In this document: positions 1-15,711 of the stretch, one piece after another
How the letters are laid out: every line of letters starts with the position of its first letter
Position numbering within the stretch: position 1 is the first letter of the stretch
Assembly: GCF_024790395.1 (NCBI RefSeq)
Contig: NZ_JAJISC010000009.1
Location: forward strand, 1-64,000
From: Halomonas dongshanensis
GTDB taxonomy: Bacteria > Pseudomonadota > Gammaproteobacteria > Pseudomonadales > Halomonadaceae
Length of the DNA: 64,000 nucleotides
Reading direction: 5' to 3'
Position numbers and translations under genes: made by a program
Notes under the pieces: generated by a model
The model's database searches: none
Told to the model about the DNA's origin: nothing
Seen by the model: only the letters and a program-made list of their open reading frames with translations

Positions 1-5545
<5,545 letters not shown>

Positions 5546-5773
5546 GTTTCACCTGCTTCGTTCCAGAATTAAGCCCTTAAGCGCAGCTTGAGAGGATCCG
5601 CAACGATCATTACCTCCCCTTTCCCGGTATAACGGCTAAAAGAAGAGGCACTGTGTTGCGCCAGGGGATATCGATATGAAAAGCCCAGCGTCAGCCGAGC
5701 CTTTCGTTTCTTTTTACTTTTCTTTACTAAAACCACGCCCCATTAAGTTGGCGCATTAATCTTTTGTGCTTCG
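5546..5773. other. Intergenic region between the OmpA-like gene and the adhesin
   Basis: This 228-base spacer is richer in A/T than the genes and has A/T tracts around 5700-5735. I see no convincing hairpin followed by a T-run and no open frame. The only clear signal is the AGGTGA ribosome site just before the adhesin ATG. Confidence 0.6.
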
Positions 5774-6559
5774 TTAGAACTGCTCGTATAGCGATACGTC
5801 GACGCGTCGATTAGGGGCCAAGCAGCTGATCAGCTGATTACCCGTGATACCGGAACACTCGACAATGGGATTGGCTTGACCACGACCTTCGTAACGCACC
5901 CAACTGCGATCGACCCCACCATTGATTAAAGCGGTTGCCACCGCTTCGGCGCGGCGTTCGGAAAGCTGCAAGTTATAGTTAGCTGCGCCAATCCGGTCGG
6001 AGTAACCCACGACGGTAACGGTGGGCGTCTGGAAGTTTTGGCGTACTTCAGAAGCGATCTGCTGAATGGCGCGCTGGCCTTCGCTGGAGATGGAAGCACT
6101 GTCAAAGCCAAAGAGCAGGTCTGCAGAAAGGGAGTACTCTTGCGGTACGGAGAGCTCACGATAGCGAGCTTCACACTGAGGGCGGCGCCACTGAACGTTA
6201 GCTACCGTATTTTGAGCGAAGGCAACACGGTACTGGCATACTAAATAGTCGCGCTCACCCAAGGGTAAATTTATATTAAACAGCCAGTTATCACTTTCTC
6301 TCGAGGAAGCCATATCGTTGGGGGCGCCTAGAAGCGCCTCTACCTCTGGCTTGGCAAGCTGGCCGCTTCCCTGCTCTACTCGGCGCAAATTTTCAATTGG
6401 CATGCGCACGCCATCGCGCAGGTAAGCTGGCCCTAGCTCTGCCAGTTCAGCACTAACATCGGTAAACTGCTGCGCTCCGGCTGGCGCCGTCCCCATTCCG
6501 AATAGCAGCACTACCCCGGCCAACGATAAAAACGCCTTGGGTTTCAATCGCATTCCCAT
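5774..6559 (-). CDS. OmpA-family outer membrane/periplasmic protein
   Basis: The chosen ATG at 6559 follows AAAGGGG by six bases; an upstream in-frame ATG at 6592 lacks a good ribosome site. A signal peptide is visible (FLSLAGVVLLFGMGTAPAGA, cleaved before QQF). The middle has no family I recognise. The last 110 residues are an OmpA C-terminal peptidoglycan-binding domain (LLFGFDSASIS, VVGYSDRIGA, NLQLSERRAEAV, NRRVDVSLY). It lies 228 bases upstream of the adhesin on the same strand and may be co-transcribed with it. There is no N-terminal Cys lipobox, so it is probably a soluble periplasmic or barrel-less OmpA-like protein anchored to peptidoglycan. Confidence 0.88.
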   Translation of the reverse strand: MGMRLKPKAFLSLAGVVLLFGMGTAPAGAQQFTDVSAELAELGPAYLRDGVRMPIENLRRVEQGSGQLAKPEVEALLGAPNDMASSRESDNWLFNINLPLGERDYLVCQYRVAFAQNTVANVQWRRPQCEARYRELSVPQEYSLSADLLFGFDSASISSEGQRAIQQIASEVRQNFQTPTVTVVGYSDRIGAANYNLQLSERRAEAVATALINGGVDRSWVRYEGRGQANPIVECSGITGNQLISCLAPNRRVDVSLYEQF

Positions 6560-6590
6560 GACCCGCCCCTTTACATGTAGATAGACGAAC

Positions 6591-6623
6591 AAAAAGGTTG
6601 GCTAATATAGCCACACCTTTTTT
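6591..6623 (-). terminator. Terminator-like hairpin in the OmpA-gene leader
   Basis: On the minus strand AAAAAGG-TGT-GGCTA-TAT-TAGCC-AA-CCTTTTT forms a hairpin with a GGCTA/TAGCC core and an outer AAAAAGG/CCTTTTT stem, ending in five T. It ends 31 bases before the ATG at 6559. It could end an upstream short transcript or act as an attenuator. The structure is seen directly; the function is inferred. Confidence 0.55.
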
Positions 6624-6910
6624 TGATTTTTATTGCGCAGATATAAAAAGCATCTCAATCATTTGGCGCTAAAACGATTTAATATTTTATTATTTAACGC
6701 CTAACGATTAACGGCTATTAGATGCGCTATTAGGAGAAGATAAACAAAAATTAGAAATAAACAAGAGGCGTGTAACTTTTTTAAACTTAACGTTATCGAA
6801 TATGAATATTAAAATAAAGCCAAAATAATTTAATTTAAAAACATATATAAAAATTTATTTAAATAAACAAAAAACAAATTTAATTAAAACGGCGTTATTT
6901 TATTTTGCGC
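6624..6910. other. AT-rich intergenic region with no identified gene
   Basis: These 287 bases are strikingly AT-rich compared with the surrounding high-GC genes, with many runs of A and T. No long open frame is present. The stretch lies between the rluB terminator and the hairpin before the OmpA-like gene, so it probably holds that gene's promoter and may encode a short RNA. So many AT-rich hexamers occur that no single promoter can be picked with confidence. Confidence 0.6.
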
Positions 6911-6944
6911 AAAAAAAACCGCCAGCCGTAATACGGCTGGCGGT
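6911..6944 (-). terminator. Rho-independent terminator of the rluB transcript
   Basis: ACCGCCAGCCGT and ACGGCTGGCGGT form a perfect 12-bp stem around a three-base loop (6918-6944). It is followed on the minus strand by eight T (6911-6918). It lies downstream of rluB, at the end of the purL-to-rluB chain. Confidence 0.93.
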
Positions 6945-7034
6945 CTCAAACCATTTTAATATTAGAAATAAATCACATAACCAAATGGCTGATCTGCATC
7001 TTATTCATCAAGGGGTATAAAATGAACGCTCGTT

Positions 7035-7901
7035 TTAACGACGCTTAGGTTTGCGCATCGCTTGTACGGGACGGCGTTTGTGCTTATCGCGGCTCCAACG
7101 GTTCTTTTCATCGGGGGTGAGTTCGGGCACCTTGCGTGCTTCAAGACCGGCCAGAGTGGCGAGATCGTCGACCTCATCTTGAGAGAGCTCGACCCACTCA
7201 CCGGCTTTGGCGCGCTTGTCGAGAAAGATGTTGCCGTAGCGTACGCGCTTCAAGCGGCTTACTGTCAGGCTCTGCGACTCCCACAGGCGACGCACTTCGC
7301 GGTTACGTCCTTCGAGAATGACCACGTGAAACCAAGTGTTGATGCCTTCGCCACCGAACTCCTGCACGTCGGTAAAGCGGGCCGGGCCATCTTCGAGCAT
7401 GACGCCATCGACCATGGCGACGACGTGCTCGCGCTTCACTTCACCCATGACGCGCACGGCGTATTCGCGCTCCACTTGGGTCGAGGGGTGCATCAAGCGG
7501 TTGGCAAGTTCGCCGTCAGTGGTGAACAGCAGCAAGCCGCTGGTGTTGATGTCCAAACGGCCAATGGCGATCCAACGCTCACCTTTGAGACGCGGCAAGC
7601 GTTCGAAGACGGTACGCCGCCCTTCCGGGTCTTTACGCGTACATAGCTCGCCTTCGGGCTTGTTGTACATGATCACCCGGCGAGGTGACTCGTTCTCGGG
7701 GCGCAGCGTTATCGGGCGGTCGTCGACGCTGACCTTGTCACGCATCTCGACGCGGTCCCCAAGCTTGGCAACCTGACCGTTGACCTTGACGCGGCCATCG
7801 GAAATGGCGGTTTCCATTTCACGACGCGAGCCGAGACCGGCGCGGGCAAGCACTTTCTGCAGTTTTTCGCTGGTCGTCGCGGGGGTATTACTCTGATTCA
7901 T
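7035..7901 (-). CDS. rluB: 23S rRNA pseudouridine synthase, RluB type
   Basis: The enzyme converts a uridine of 23S rRNA (U2605 in E. coli) to pseudouridine. An N-terminal S4 RNA-binding domain ([18 protein letters not shown], residues about 12-60) precedes the RsuA/RluB catalytic domain with the motif [14 protein letters not shown], whose Asp is the nucleophile. The C-terminal tail is rich in Lys and Arg. The ATG at 7901 gives the protein MNQSN and overlaps the end of scpB by 14 bases; the longer frame is probably not used. scpA-scpB-rluB is a widespread gene order. RluE or RluF cannot be fully excluded, but the neighbours favour RluB. Confidence 0.92.
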   Translation of the reverse strand: MNQSNTPATTSEKLQKVLARAGLGSRREMETAISDGRVKVNGQVAKLGDRVEMRDKVSVDDRPITLRPENESPRRVIMYNKPEGELCTRKDPEGRRTVFERLPRLKGERWIAIGRLDINTSGLLLFTTDGELANRLMHPSTQVEREYAVRVMGEVKREHVVAMVDGVMLEDGPARFTDVQEFGGEGINTWFHVVILEGRNREVRRLWESQSLTVSRLKRVRYGNIFLDKRAKAGEWVELSQDEVDDLATLAGLEARKVPELTPDEKNRWSRDKHKRRPVQAMRKPKRR

Positions 7902-8676
7902 GGTCGTCTGACCTCGTCTGTTCATCCGTCGTGCGCAAGCGTTGATGATGCTCGGCACGCGCCGCCAGTCGCGCTTCAAGATCGGCGAAGCTCAGCGGTG
8001 GGGTTAACGCCGTCTCGGCGTGTGGGTCGGCCGTTTCGGCCGCTGCGGGCTGCGCATCCTGCCCGCTTTCGGCGTCAACGTCCAGCGTTTTCGAGGCATC
8101 GTCCGTCGGCGCTTCGCTAGGGCCTTCATGAACGTCGTCAGTGCCATCGCCCCATTGAGCCAAGGTGTGCATGGGCGGTAAGGCGTCGAGCGTTTTGAGG
8201 CCGAAGTCGTCGAGGAAGCTGCGTGTCGTCGCATAAACGGCGGGGCGGCCGGGGACGTCGCGATGTCCGACCACGCGGATCCAGCTGCGTTCCATCAATG
8301 TGCGCATGATCGAGCTCGAGACGGTCACGCCGCGCACCTCTTCGATATCGCCCCGTGTTACGGGCTGGCGATAGGCAATCAGTGCCAAGGTTTCGAGCAG
8401 CGCTCGGGAGTAGCGCTGTGGGCGCTCGTCCCATAGCCGAGATACCCAGGGCGAAAGCCGTGGCCGAATGCGCAGTTGATAGCCCGAGGCGCTTTCGATG
8501 AGCTCGAGCGCCCCATCAGCATGGCGCTGGCTCAGGCGTTCGAGCACCTGACGCAGCTCCTTGCGACTCGGGCATTCGGCCTCAAGGAACAGCGTTTCCA
8601 GGCGCTCAAGGGCCAGCGGTTCGCCTGCGGCGAGCAGCGCCGCCTCGATGATGTCGTCAAGGGCGGTGGCGGTCAT
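7888..8676 (-). CDS. scpB: Segregation and condensation protein B
   Basis: ScpB is the winged-helix partner of ScpA and SMC in bacterial condensin. The first 190 residues hold the tandem winged-helix core ([20 protein letters not shown], then [20 protein letters not shown] and [16 protein letters not shown]). The remaining 70 residues are an acidic, low-complexity tail. The ATG overlaps the scpA stop in an ATGA junction, so translation is likely coupled and the subunits made together. Confidence 0.95.
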   Translation of the reverse strand: MTATALDDIIEAALLAAGEPLALERLETLFLEAECPSRKELRQVLERLSQRHADGALELIESASGYQLRIRPRLSPWVSRLWDERPQRYSRALLETLALIAYRQPVTRGDIEEVRGVTVSSSIMRTLMERSWIRVVGHRDVPGRPAVYATTRSFLDDFGLKTLDALPPMHTLAQWGDGTDDVHEGPSEAPTDDASKTLDVDAESGQDAQPAAAETADPHAETALTPPLSFADLEARLAARAEHHQRLRTTDEQTRSDDHESE

Positions 8677-9647
8677 GCAGGCGTCTCCGGCGTGGGGCTA
8701 TCGTCATCGGGTGTGGGGCGCTCGAAGGCATGCTCGAAAGGGCTTTCCGCATCGTCAGCATCGGTAGTGACGTCATCGTCGAAGGGAGTTTCTTCTTGCG
8801 AGGCGGCGCTGCGGGCGCGCACGTGGATCGGCGACAGCGGCGCATTCTGGACGATTTCGAGCATTGCTTCCTTGGCGAGCTCCAGAATGGCCATGAACGT
8901 CACGATGACGCCCGCCCGCCCCTCTTTCAGAGTGAACAGGGCCTCGAAAGGGGTATAGCGCTCGTGACTGAGCTGCTCCATGATCTTCAGCATGCGCTCG
9001 CGGGTGGAGAGCACTTCGCGACCGATTTGGTGCGCCTGCGTCAGCTCGGCGCGTTTGAGAATGTCGCTCAGCGCCCCCAGCAGCTCGTCGAGTTCAACAT
9101 CGGGGTGGATGATGCGCGCCTCCAAGGGCGGTAGCCCCGCCTGAACGCTAAACCAATCGCGCCCCATGCGCGGCAGCGTATCCAGCGTCTCAGCGGCTTC
9201 CTTCAGGCGCTCGTACTCTTGCAGGCGGCGGATTAGCTCAGCGCGTGGATCCTCTTCGTCCTCCCCCTCGGCTTTGGGTGGGCGCGGCAGCAGCGTGCGC
9301 GATTTGATCTCCGCCAACATCGCCGCCATCAGCAGGTACTCGCCCGCCAGCTCGATCTCCATCGCCTTCATCAGCTCGACGTACTCGATGTACTGATGAG
9401 TAATCGCTGCGACGTTGATCGCCAGAATATCGAGGTTTTGGCGTCGAATCAGATAGAGCAGTAAGTCTAACGGCCCCTCGAAGGTTTCGAGAAAGACCCG
9501 CAGTGCATCGGGCGGAATGTAGAGATCATCGGGAAGCTGGGTGATCGGCTCGTCGAACAGACGCCCGAGCGCCTGCGCCGTGTCGGGCGCAAGCGTCACG
9601 CTATCGTCTTGGGGCAGCTCGGCCGAGTCAGGGGGTGGTGCGCTCAC
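8673..9647 (-). CDS. scpA: Segregation and condensation protein A (kleisin)
   Basis: ScpA is the kleisin subunit that bridges SMC heads. The frame starts with GTG at 9647, which overlaps the stop of the small gene upstream (GTGA). The core motif FEGPLDLLLYLIRRQNLDIL is at residues about 54-73. A long N-terminal extension of about 45 residues precedes it, and the C-terminus is acidic. The length of 324 residues is a little above the usual 250-280 because of these tails. Confidence 0.94.
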   Translation of the reverse strand: MSAPPPDSAELPQDDSVTLAPDTAQALGRLFDEPITQLPDDLYIPPDALRVFLETFEGPLDLLLYLIRRQNLDILAINVAAITHQYIEYVELMKAMEIELAGEYLLMAAMLAEIKSRTLLPRPPKAEGEDEEDPRAELIRRLQEYERLKEAAETLDTLPRMGRDWFSVQAGLPPLEARIIHPDVELDELLGALSDILKRAELTQAHQIGREVLSTRERMLKIMEQLSHERYTPFEALFTLKEGRAGVIVTFMAILELAKEAMLEIVQNAPLSPIHVRARSAASQEETPFDDDVTTDADDAESPFEHAFERPTPDDDSPTPETPA

Positions 9648-9775
9648 GCAGGGCAGCTTCCTTCAAAAGAGCCGTAAAATGACATGATCGACATAACGAC
9701 AATCACGCCAGACAAAAACGTCAGTGTAACAAAGAGCGCCCAAGCGACGGCAGTACCGCGCCGCCATTCGCGCAT
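9644..9775 (-). CDS. Small single-pass membrane protein, 43 residues
   Basis: An ATG at 9775 follows the radD stop directly (TGAATG), and the frame ends in a TGA that overlaps the GTG start of scpA. The product begins MREWRRGTAVAW, continues with a hydrophobic helix (WALFVTLTFLSGVIVVMSIM) and ends FEGSCPA. The basic N-terminus before the helix suggests N-in topology. Both junctions are tight, which argues for a real, translated gene. I do not recognise a family, and nothing in the sequence gives a function. Confidence 0.72.
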   Translation of the reverse strand: MREWRRGTAVAWALFVTLTFLSGVIVVMSIMSFYGSFEGSCPA

Positions 9776-11599
9776 TCAACCCGCCTCAGACGCTTTACGG
9801 TAGCGCCCCTGGTAGTCGAAGAGCTTGTCACGAATCTGAAAGTGCCGCCCTACCTTGCGCCCTACCACGAAGTCGGGATGGCGCAGCCGCGCGCGCTCGT
9901 TGATGACCTCTTCGGGCGTCGTCGGGCGCCAGGGAACGCCCGGTGCGCGCAGATGGCGGCGCAAGAAAGCGGCATAGAAAGCGCCGCGTTGGGCCGGGGT
10001 TTCAAGCGCAAACCATTCGCTCAGCGTCGCGCCGTCCTCATCGTGATAGGTGACTTTGAGCCGTGGCAGTCCACGCCCGTTCACCGTGGCCTCGAGCGCC
10101 ATACCGCTGACTCGCAGCACGCGCGCGTCCTTGAGCTTGAGCGCCGCTTTGAGCTTGTCGTCAGCATCCACCAATACACGCTCACAGCCGTGGCAGCGCC
10201 GCGCGGCAATATCGTTTTCGGCACCGCACTGATCGCACACCTTGAAGCGAAAGCGGAAGTCGCACTGGCGCTGCTTGCCCTCTGGCGTTTCTACGAGCCC
10301 TTGACAGCGGCGGCCGTGATGCTCGATTACCAACTCGCCATCGCGCTTGCCCCAAAAGAGGTTGGCATGGCCACAGGCGGGGCACTCGACCTGCACCGGT
10401 TCGCTATCGCTGTCCGGTCGCGGCTCGCCCACTTCGGGGGCGTAGAGATCCCAAGGATTACCGGCGTAGTCGAGCACCAGGCAATCCTCCTTGCCGGGTG
10501 CCAGGCGCAGCCCGCGCCCAACGATCTGCTGGTAGAGACTGACCGATTCGGTCGGCCGCAAAATGGCGATAAGATCGACGTGCGGAGCGTCGAAGCCGGT
10601 CGTCAGTACGGCGACGTTGACCAGATACTTGAGCGACTGCGCCTTGAACGCCTCGATCAGCCGAGCGCGCTCGCGAGCAGGTGTGGCGCCGGTAATGAGC
10701 GCGGCCTCATTCGCGGGCAAATAGCCCATGATCTCGTCGGCGTGGGCCACGGTCGCGGCAAAGATCATCACGCCCCGGCGTGCAGCCGCCCGACCGACGA
10801 TATCGGCGACGATCCCGGGTGTGGCCCGGTTGCCCGCCACGACGCGATCGAGCGCCGCTTCGCTAAAGCTGCCCCATCCCGCAGGCGCCAACATAGAGAA
10901 GTCGTACCCCTCGATGGCCATGTCCAGGCGCTTGGGCGGGGTGAGATAACCCTGCTTCACCATGCGTCTTAGCGGCTGCTCGAACACGCAGGTGCGAAAG
11001 AAGCTTCCGCTCTCGCCGCGCACCATGCCGTGGTGGTGCAGATGATAGATAAAGCCTTGCCCCAGTCGATGAGGCGTGGCGGTGAGGCCAAGCACCTTGA
11101 GGCTGGGGTTTTGCTTACGCAGGTGATCGATCACTTGGCGATAGCTGGCCTCTTTCTCTTGCGACACGCGATGGCACTCGTCGATGACCAGCAGGGTAAA
11201 TCCGGCATCGTCGAAGCGATGAAGGTTACGCACTACCGACTGCACCGAGCCGAAGACCACCTGGCGTTCGGCCTCCTTGCGTTTGAGCCCGGCGCTGAAG
11301 ATATCCGCGGTCAGGCCATAGGCCTGGTATTTGGCGTGGTTCTGTTCGACCAGCTCACGCACGTGCGCCAGCACCAGCACGCGCCCGCGCGCCAGACGCG
11401 CCAGTTCCGCAATCACCAGCGACTTGCCGCTGCCGGTGGGCAAAACCACCACGGCGGGGTCGCTCGAAGCACGAAAGTGGGTGATGACCCGAGCAACGGC
11501 TTCACGCTGATAGTCGCGCAGCACCACGCCGCCAGAACGCGAAGGCGGCCCGGAGGCCGCCTGTGAATGCAGTGACGAAGGCATGGGCTCAGACGCCAT
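9776..11599 (-). CDS. radD: RadD (YejH) superfamily 2 helicase
   Basis: RadD is an SF2 ATPase that acts with RecA and SSB in double-strand break repair in E. coli. The 607-residue protein matches it along its length: Walker A LPTGSGKS (residues 53-60), a DECH box (VIDECHR), motif VI ([14 protein letters not shown]), and a C-terminal zinc region with paired cysteines ([20 protein letters not shown]). The ATG at 11599 overlaps the purL stop (TGATG) behind GGGTGGG; 20 further residues of open frame upstream lie inside purL and are probably untranslated. Confidence 0.95.
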   Translation of the reverse strand: MASEPMPSSLHSQAASGPPSRSGGVVLRDYQREAVARVITHFRASSDPAVVVLPTGSGKSLVIAELARLARGRVLVLAHVRELVEQNHAKYQAYGLTADIFSAGLKRKEAERQVVFGSVQSVVRNLHRFDDAGFTLLVIDECHRVSQEKEASYRQVIDHLRKQNPSLKVLGLTATPHRLGQGFIYHLHHHGMVRGESGSFFRTCVFEQPLRRMVKQGYLTPPKRLDMAIEGYDFSMLAPAGWGSFSEAALDRVVAGNRATPGIVADIVGRAAARRGVMIFAATVAHADEIMGYLPANEAALITGATPARERARLIEAFKAQSLKYLVNVAVLTTGFDAPHVDLIAILRPTESVSLYQQIVGRGLRLAPGKEDCLVLDYAGNPWDLYAPEVGEPRPDSDSEPVQVECPACGHANLFWGKRDGELVIEHHGRRCQGLVETPEGKQRQCDFRFRFKVCDQCGAENDIAARRCHGCERVLVDADDKLKAALKLKDARVLRVSGMALEATVNGRGLPRLKVTYHDEDGATLSEWFALETPAQRGAFYAAFLRRHLRAPGVPWRPTTPEEVINERARLRHPDFVVGRKVGRHFQIRDKLFDYQGRYRKASEAG

Positions 11600-14500
11600 C
11601 AACCCACCCAAACGCGGGCGTTGCGGAAGAGGCGCAGCCAGGCGCCGTCTTCGGTCCACTCAGCCGGACGCCAGGAGTTGGTCACCGCACGGGTTACCCG
11701 CTCGGGGTGCGGCATCATGATCGTGACGCGACCGTCAGGCGTGGTCAGGCCGGTGATGCCCGAGGGCGAGCCGTTGGGGTTAGCGGGATAACGCGTGGTT
11801 ACCTGACCATAGTTATCGATATAGCGCAGTGCGACCTGGCTGCTCGACTGCATGCTACGCAGGTGAGCCGTGTCACGGAACGCCGCGCGACCTTCGCCGT
11901 GGGCCACGGCGATCGGCAGGCGCGAGCCCTCCATCCCGGCAAGCAGAATCGACGGGCTCTTCTCGACCTGAACCATGGCCACCCGCGCCTCGAACTGCTC
12001 GGACTCGTTGCGCAAGAACTGCGGCCAGTTTTCAGCGCCAGGGATCAGCGACTTCAGCTGCGAGAGCATCTGGCAGCCGTTGCACACGCCAAGAGAGAAG
12101 CTATCGTCGCGGGCGAAGAACGCCGCGAACTGCTCGCGCGCGCGCTCGTTGAACAGTACCGACTTGGCCCAGCCGCCACCAGCGCCCAGTACGTCGCCGT
12201 AGGAGAAGCCGCCACAGGCGACCAGCCCCTTGAAGTCGTCAAGCGAGACGCGCCCTTCGAGGATGTCGCTCATGTGCACGTCGACGGCGTCGAAGTTGGC
12301 CTTGTCGAAGGCCCAAGCCATCTCCACCTGACCGTTGACGCCCTGCTCGCGCAGCACCGCCACGGCGGGCTTGGCCAGGTTGACGAAGGGGGCAGCCACG
12401 TCGTCATCGATGGCAAAGCTCGGCGTCGCCGAAAGGCCGGGGTCGCGTAGGTCGAGCAGGCCGTCGAATTCGCTCTTGGCGCACTCGGGGTTGTCGCGCA
12501 GCGCCTGCATCCGGTAGCTGGTCTCGGCCCAGGTGCGCTGGGTGAGCTGGCGGGTGGTTTCGAGCAGCGGCTCCTCGAAGAGCGTGACGCGAATCTGGTC
12601 GTCGTAGCGGGGTCTGGCGATCACGCCACAGGTCTCGATCCCGGCCATGGCGAACTGGGTGAGCACCTCTTCGGTGTCCGCGCGGTTGACCTGAATGACC
12701 GCGCCCAGCTCCTCGCTGAATAGCGCATTGACGGCGTCCACCGGCTGGTCGACCAGCCAGTCGAGCTTGATCTCGAGGCCGCAGTGCGCGGCGAAGGCCA
12801 TCTCTAGAAGCGTGACGATCAGGCCGCCGTCGCTGCGGTCGTGGTAGGCCAAGAGCTTGCCGTCGCGGTTGAGCCCCTGAATGACTTCGAAGAACGCTTT
12901 CAGGTCTTCGGCGTCGTCGACGTCCGGGCAGTCGTCGCCCACCTGGCCGTATACCTGCGCCAGGGCCGAGCCGCCTAGGCGGTTTTTGCCGCCGCCCAAA
13001 TCGATCAGCAAAAGATCCGACTCGTCCTGCTCCAGATTGATCTGCGGCGTTAGCGTCGCAAGCGCATCGGTGACCGGGGCAAAACCGGTGATCACCAACG
13101 ACAGCGGCGAGGTCACGCTCTTCTCTTCATCGTCGCCTTCTGCGTTCGGCGCCTGCCAGGCGGTGCGCATGGACATCGAGTCCTTACCCACCGGAATGGC
13201 GATCCCCAGCTGCGGGCAGAGCTCCATTCCCACGGCGTGAACGGCATCGAACAGCGCCTGGTTCTCACCGGGGTGGTCGGCCGCACTCATCCAGTTGGCC
13301 GAGAGTTTGATGTCACCGAGCTTGGCAATGGGGGCGGCAGCAAGGTTGGTGATCGCTTCGGCCACTGCCAGGCGGGCGCTGGCGGCAGGGTCGATCAGCG
13401 CCACCGGCGGGCGCTCGCCCATGGCCATGGCTTCGCCTGCGTGAGTGTCGAAACTCGCCGTGGTCACGGCAACATCCGCTACCGGCACCTGCCAGGGGCC
13501 GACCATTTGGTCACGTGCGACTTGGCCGGTGATCGAACGATCGCCAATGGTGATCAAGAAGCTCTTGGACGCCACGGTAGGCAGACGCAGCACGCGGTCG
13601 AGCGCTTCGCGCAGATCGAGGTTGTCGAGCATGACACCGGAAAGCTCGACCTCGCGACGGCTGAATTCACGCTGCATCTTGGGCGGCTTACCGAACAGCA
13701 CGCTCATCGGCAGATCGACCGGCTTACTCTCGAAGTGGCCATCACGCACTTCCAGGTGGTGCGCCTCCTGGGCTTCGCCCACTACCGCGTAGGGGCAGCG
13801 CTCGCGCTGACACAGGGCATCGAAGGTAGCCAGATCGTCGGGGGCCACGGCGAGTACGTAGCGCTCCTGGGCCTCGTTACACCAGATTTCGAGCGGGCTC
13901 ATGCCCGGCTCGGCGTTGGGCACCGCGCGCAGATCGAAAAGTCCGCCGCGATTACCGTCCTTGACCAGCTCCGGCAAGGCATTGGAGAGCCCGCCGGCGC
14001 CAACGTCGTGAATGAAGCGAATCGGATTCTTGTCACCCAGCGCCCAGCAGCGGTCGATGACCTCCTGGGCGCGGCGCTCGATCTCGGGGTTTTCCCGCTG
14101 CACCGAGGCAAAGTCGAGATCGGCGCTGGAGACACCCGAGGCCATGCTCGACGCTGCACCGCCACCAAGGCCGATCAGCATCGCCGGGCCGCCTAGCACG
14201 ATCAGCTTGCCGCCAACGGGGATATCCCCCTTCTGCACGTGCTGAGCGCGAATGTTGCCGTAGCCGCCGGCGATCATGATCGGCTTGTGGAAGCCGCGGC
14301 GCTCGATGCCGCCGTCGCTCAGGGTGTCCTGCTCATAGGTGCGGAAGTAGCCGGTGAGGTTGGGACGACCAAACTCGTTGTTGAACGCCGCTCCGCCAAT
14401 CGGGCCGTCGAGCATGATCGCAAGCGCCGACTGCATGCGCTCGGGCTTGCCGTAGTCGAAGGCTTCCCAGGGCTGAACGAACTCAGGGATACGCAGGTTG

Positions 14501-15534
14501 GAGACGGTAAAGCCCGAAAGCCCGGCCTTGGGCTTGCCGCCGATGCCGGTGGCGCCCTCGTCGCGAATCTCACCGCCGGAGCCGGTCGCCGCCCCCGGGA
14601 ACGGCGCGATGGCCGTGGGGTGATTGTGCGTTTCCACCTTCATCAGAATGTGAATGGGCTCTTGATGCGCACCGTACTGCGCGCGCTCCCCTTCGGCGCC
14701 GGTTAGCGGCGTGGGGTAGAAGCGCCCGGCGTAAGAGCCCTTGATGACGGCGGCGTTATCGCTATAGGCCGAGAGGATGTTGTCCGGCGACGACGCGAAG
14801 GTGTTCTTGATCATCTTGAACAGCGAGTGAGTCTGCGCCTGCCCATCGATGACCCAGTCGGCGTTGAAGATCTTGTGGCGGCAGTGCTCGGAGTTCGCCT
14901 GGGCAAACATCATCAATTCAACGTCGGTCGGGTTGCGCCCAAGCTCCTCGAAGGCCGTCTGTAGGTAGTCGATTTCGTCCTCGGCCAGCGCCAGCCCCAG
15001 CTCGCGGTTGGCCGTTTCAAGCGCGGCGCGCCCACCTTCGAGTACGTCGACGCTGCCAAGCGGCGCCGGGTCGAGGTGAGAGAACAGCCGCGCGGCTTCG
15101 GCGCTCTCCTGGAGCACCGTCTCGGTCATGCGGTCGTGGAGCAGTGCAGCCAGCGAATCGAAGGCGTCATCGCTGGGCTGGGCACTGAAGCTTACGCGGT
15201 AGTCGATGCCACGCTCGATGCGCGCCACCTGAGCAAGGCCACAGTTATGGGCAATGTCGGTAGCCTTGGAGGACCAGGGCGACTGCGTTCCTAGGCGCGG
15301 CACCACCAAAAAGCGCGCCGCCTCGTCCAGCACGTCGCTTTCGGCTTGAACGCCGTAGTCCAGAAGCTCACTCAGGCGCGTGCGAGCGGCATCGTCCAGC
15401 GCGTCGCGGTGATCGATGAAGTGAACGTAGTGGGCAGAGAGCGCCTCCACCTCGGGAACACGTCCACGCAGCACCGATAACAGCCGAGCGTGACGAAAGG
15501 CAGAAAGGGCGGGCGCGCCTCGCAGTTCGAGCAT
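11599..15534 (-). CDS. purL: Phosphoribosylformylglycinamidine synthase
   Basis: This large single-chain PurL (1,311 residues) catalyses the fourth step of purine synthesis, turning FGAR, ATP and glutamine into FGAM. The N-terminus ([13 protein letters not shown]) and motif [16 protein letters not shown] match the E. coli enzyme. The FGAM synthase core is in the middle, with [18 protein letters not shown]. The C-terminal glutaminase domain carries the nucleophile Cys in [12 protein letters not shown] and the His/Glu pair (PHPERV). It is the first gene of the minus-strand chain running to rluB. Confidence 0.98.
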   Translation of the reverse strand: MLELRGAPALSAFRHARLLSVLRGRVPEVEALSAHYVHFIDHRDALDDAARTRLSELLDYGVQAESDVLDEAARFLVVPRLGTQSPWSSKATDIAHNCGLAQVARIERGIDYRVSFSAQPSDDAFDSLAALLHDRMTETVLQESAEAARLFSHLDPAPLGSVDVLEGGRAALETANRELGLALAEDEIDYLQTAFEELGRNPTDVELMMFAQANSEHCRHKIFNADWVIDGQAQTHSLFKMIKNTFASSPDNILSAYSDNAAVIKGSYAGRFYPTPLTGAEGERAQYGAHQEPIHILMKVETHNHPTAIAPFPGAATGSGGEIRDEGATGIGGKPKAGLSGFTVSNLRIPEFVQPWEAFDYGKPERMQSALAIMLDGPIGGAAFNNEFGRPNLTGYFRTYEQDTLSDGGIERRGFHKPIMIAGGYGNIRAQHVQKGDIPVGGKLIVLGGPAMLIGLGGGAASSMASGVSSADLDFASVQRENPEIERRAQEVIDRCWALGDKNPIRFIHDVGAGGLSNALPELVKDGNRGGLFDLRAVPNAEPGMSPLEIWCNEAQERYVLAVAPDDLATFDALCQRERCPYAVVGEAQEAHHLEVRDGHFESKPVDLPMSVLFGKPPKMQREFSRREVELSGVMLDNLDLREALDRVLRLPTVASKSFLITIGDRSITGQVARDQMVGPWQVPVADVAVTTASFDTHAGEAMAMGERPPVALIDPAASARLAVAEAITNLAAAPIAKLGDIKLSANWMSAADHPGENQALFDAVHAVGMELCPQLGIAIPVGKDSMSMRTAWQAPNAEGDDEEKSVTSPLSLVITGFAPVTDALATLTPQINLEQDESDLLLIDLGGGKNRLGGSALAQVYGQVGDDCPDVDDAEDLKAFFEVIQGLNRDGKLLAYHDRSDGGLIVTLLEMAFAAHCGLEIKLDWLVDQPVDAVNALFSEELGAVIQVNRADTEEVLTQFAMAGIETCGVIARPRYDDQIRVTLFEEPLLETTRQLTQRTWAETSYRMQALRDNPECAKSEFDGLLDLRDPGLSATPSFAIDDDVAAPFVNLAKPAVAVLREQGVNGQVEMAWAFDKANFDAVDVHMSDILEGRVSLDDFKGLVACGGFSYGDVLGAGGGWAKSVLFNERAREQFAAFFARDDSFSLGVCNGCQMLSQLKSLIPGAENWPQFLRNESEQFEARVAMVQVEKSPSILLAGMEGSRLPIAVAHGEGRAAFRDTAHLRSMQSSSQVALRYIDNYGQVTTRYPANPNGSPSGITGLTTPDGRVTIMMPHPERVTRAVTNSWRPAEWTEDGAWLRLFRNARVWVG

Positions 15535-15711
15535 ATCCTGAAGCCTCTAGAGCAGGGAGAATTCGAGCGGGAAAACATCGGGCCGCAGCGCGGCAGTGCG
15601 CCTATGATACTGGAAAGCGGCGGCCACACGAAATCGACGCGCGCATCGACAAGATGACAGCTTCGCCGGGGATGGGTATCTTGGCGGCTTGTTTTCGGCC
15701 AAACGTCTCCT

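Noticed and set aside
9842..10972. Long plus-strand frame opposite radD
   Set aside because: It is a shadow of a high-GC gene; radD matches a known helicase throughout, while this frame shows no family.
13237..14196. Plus-strand frame opposite purL
   Set aside because: Antisense shadow of the conserved purL coding sequence.
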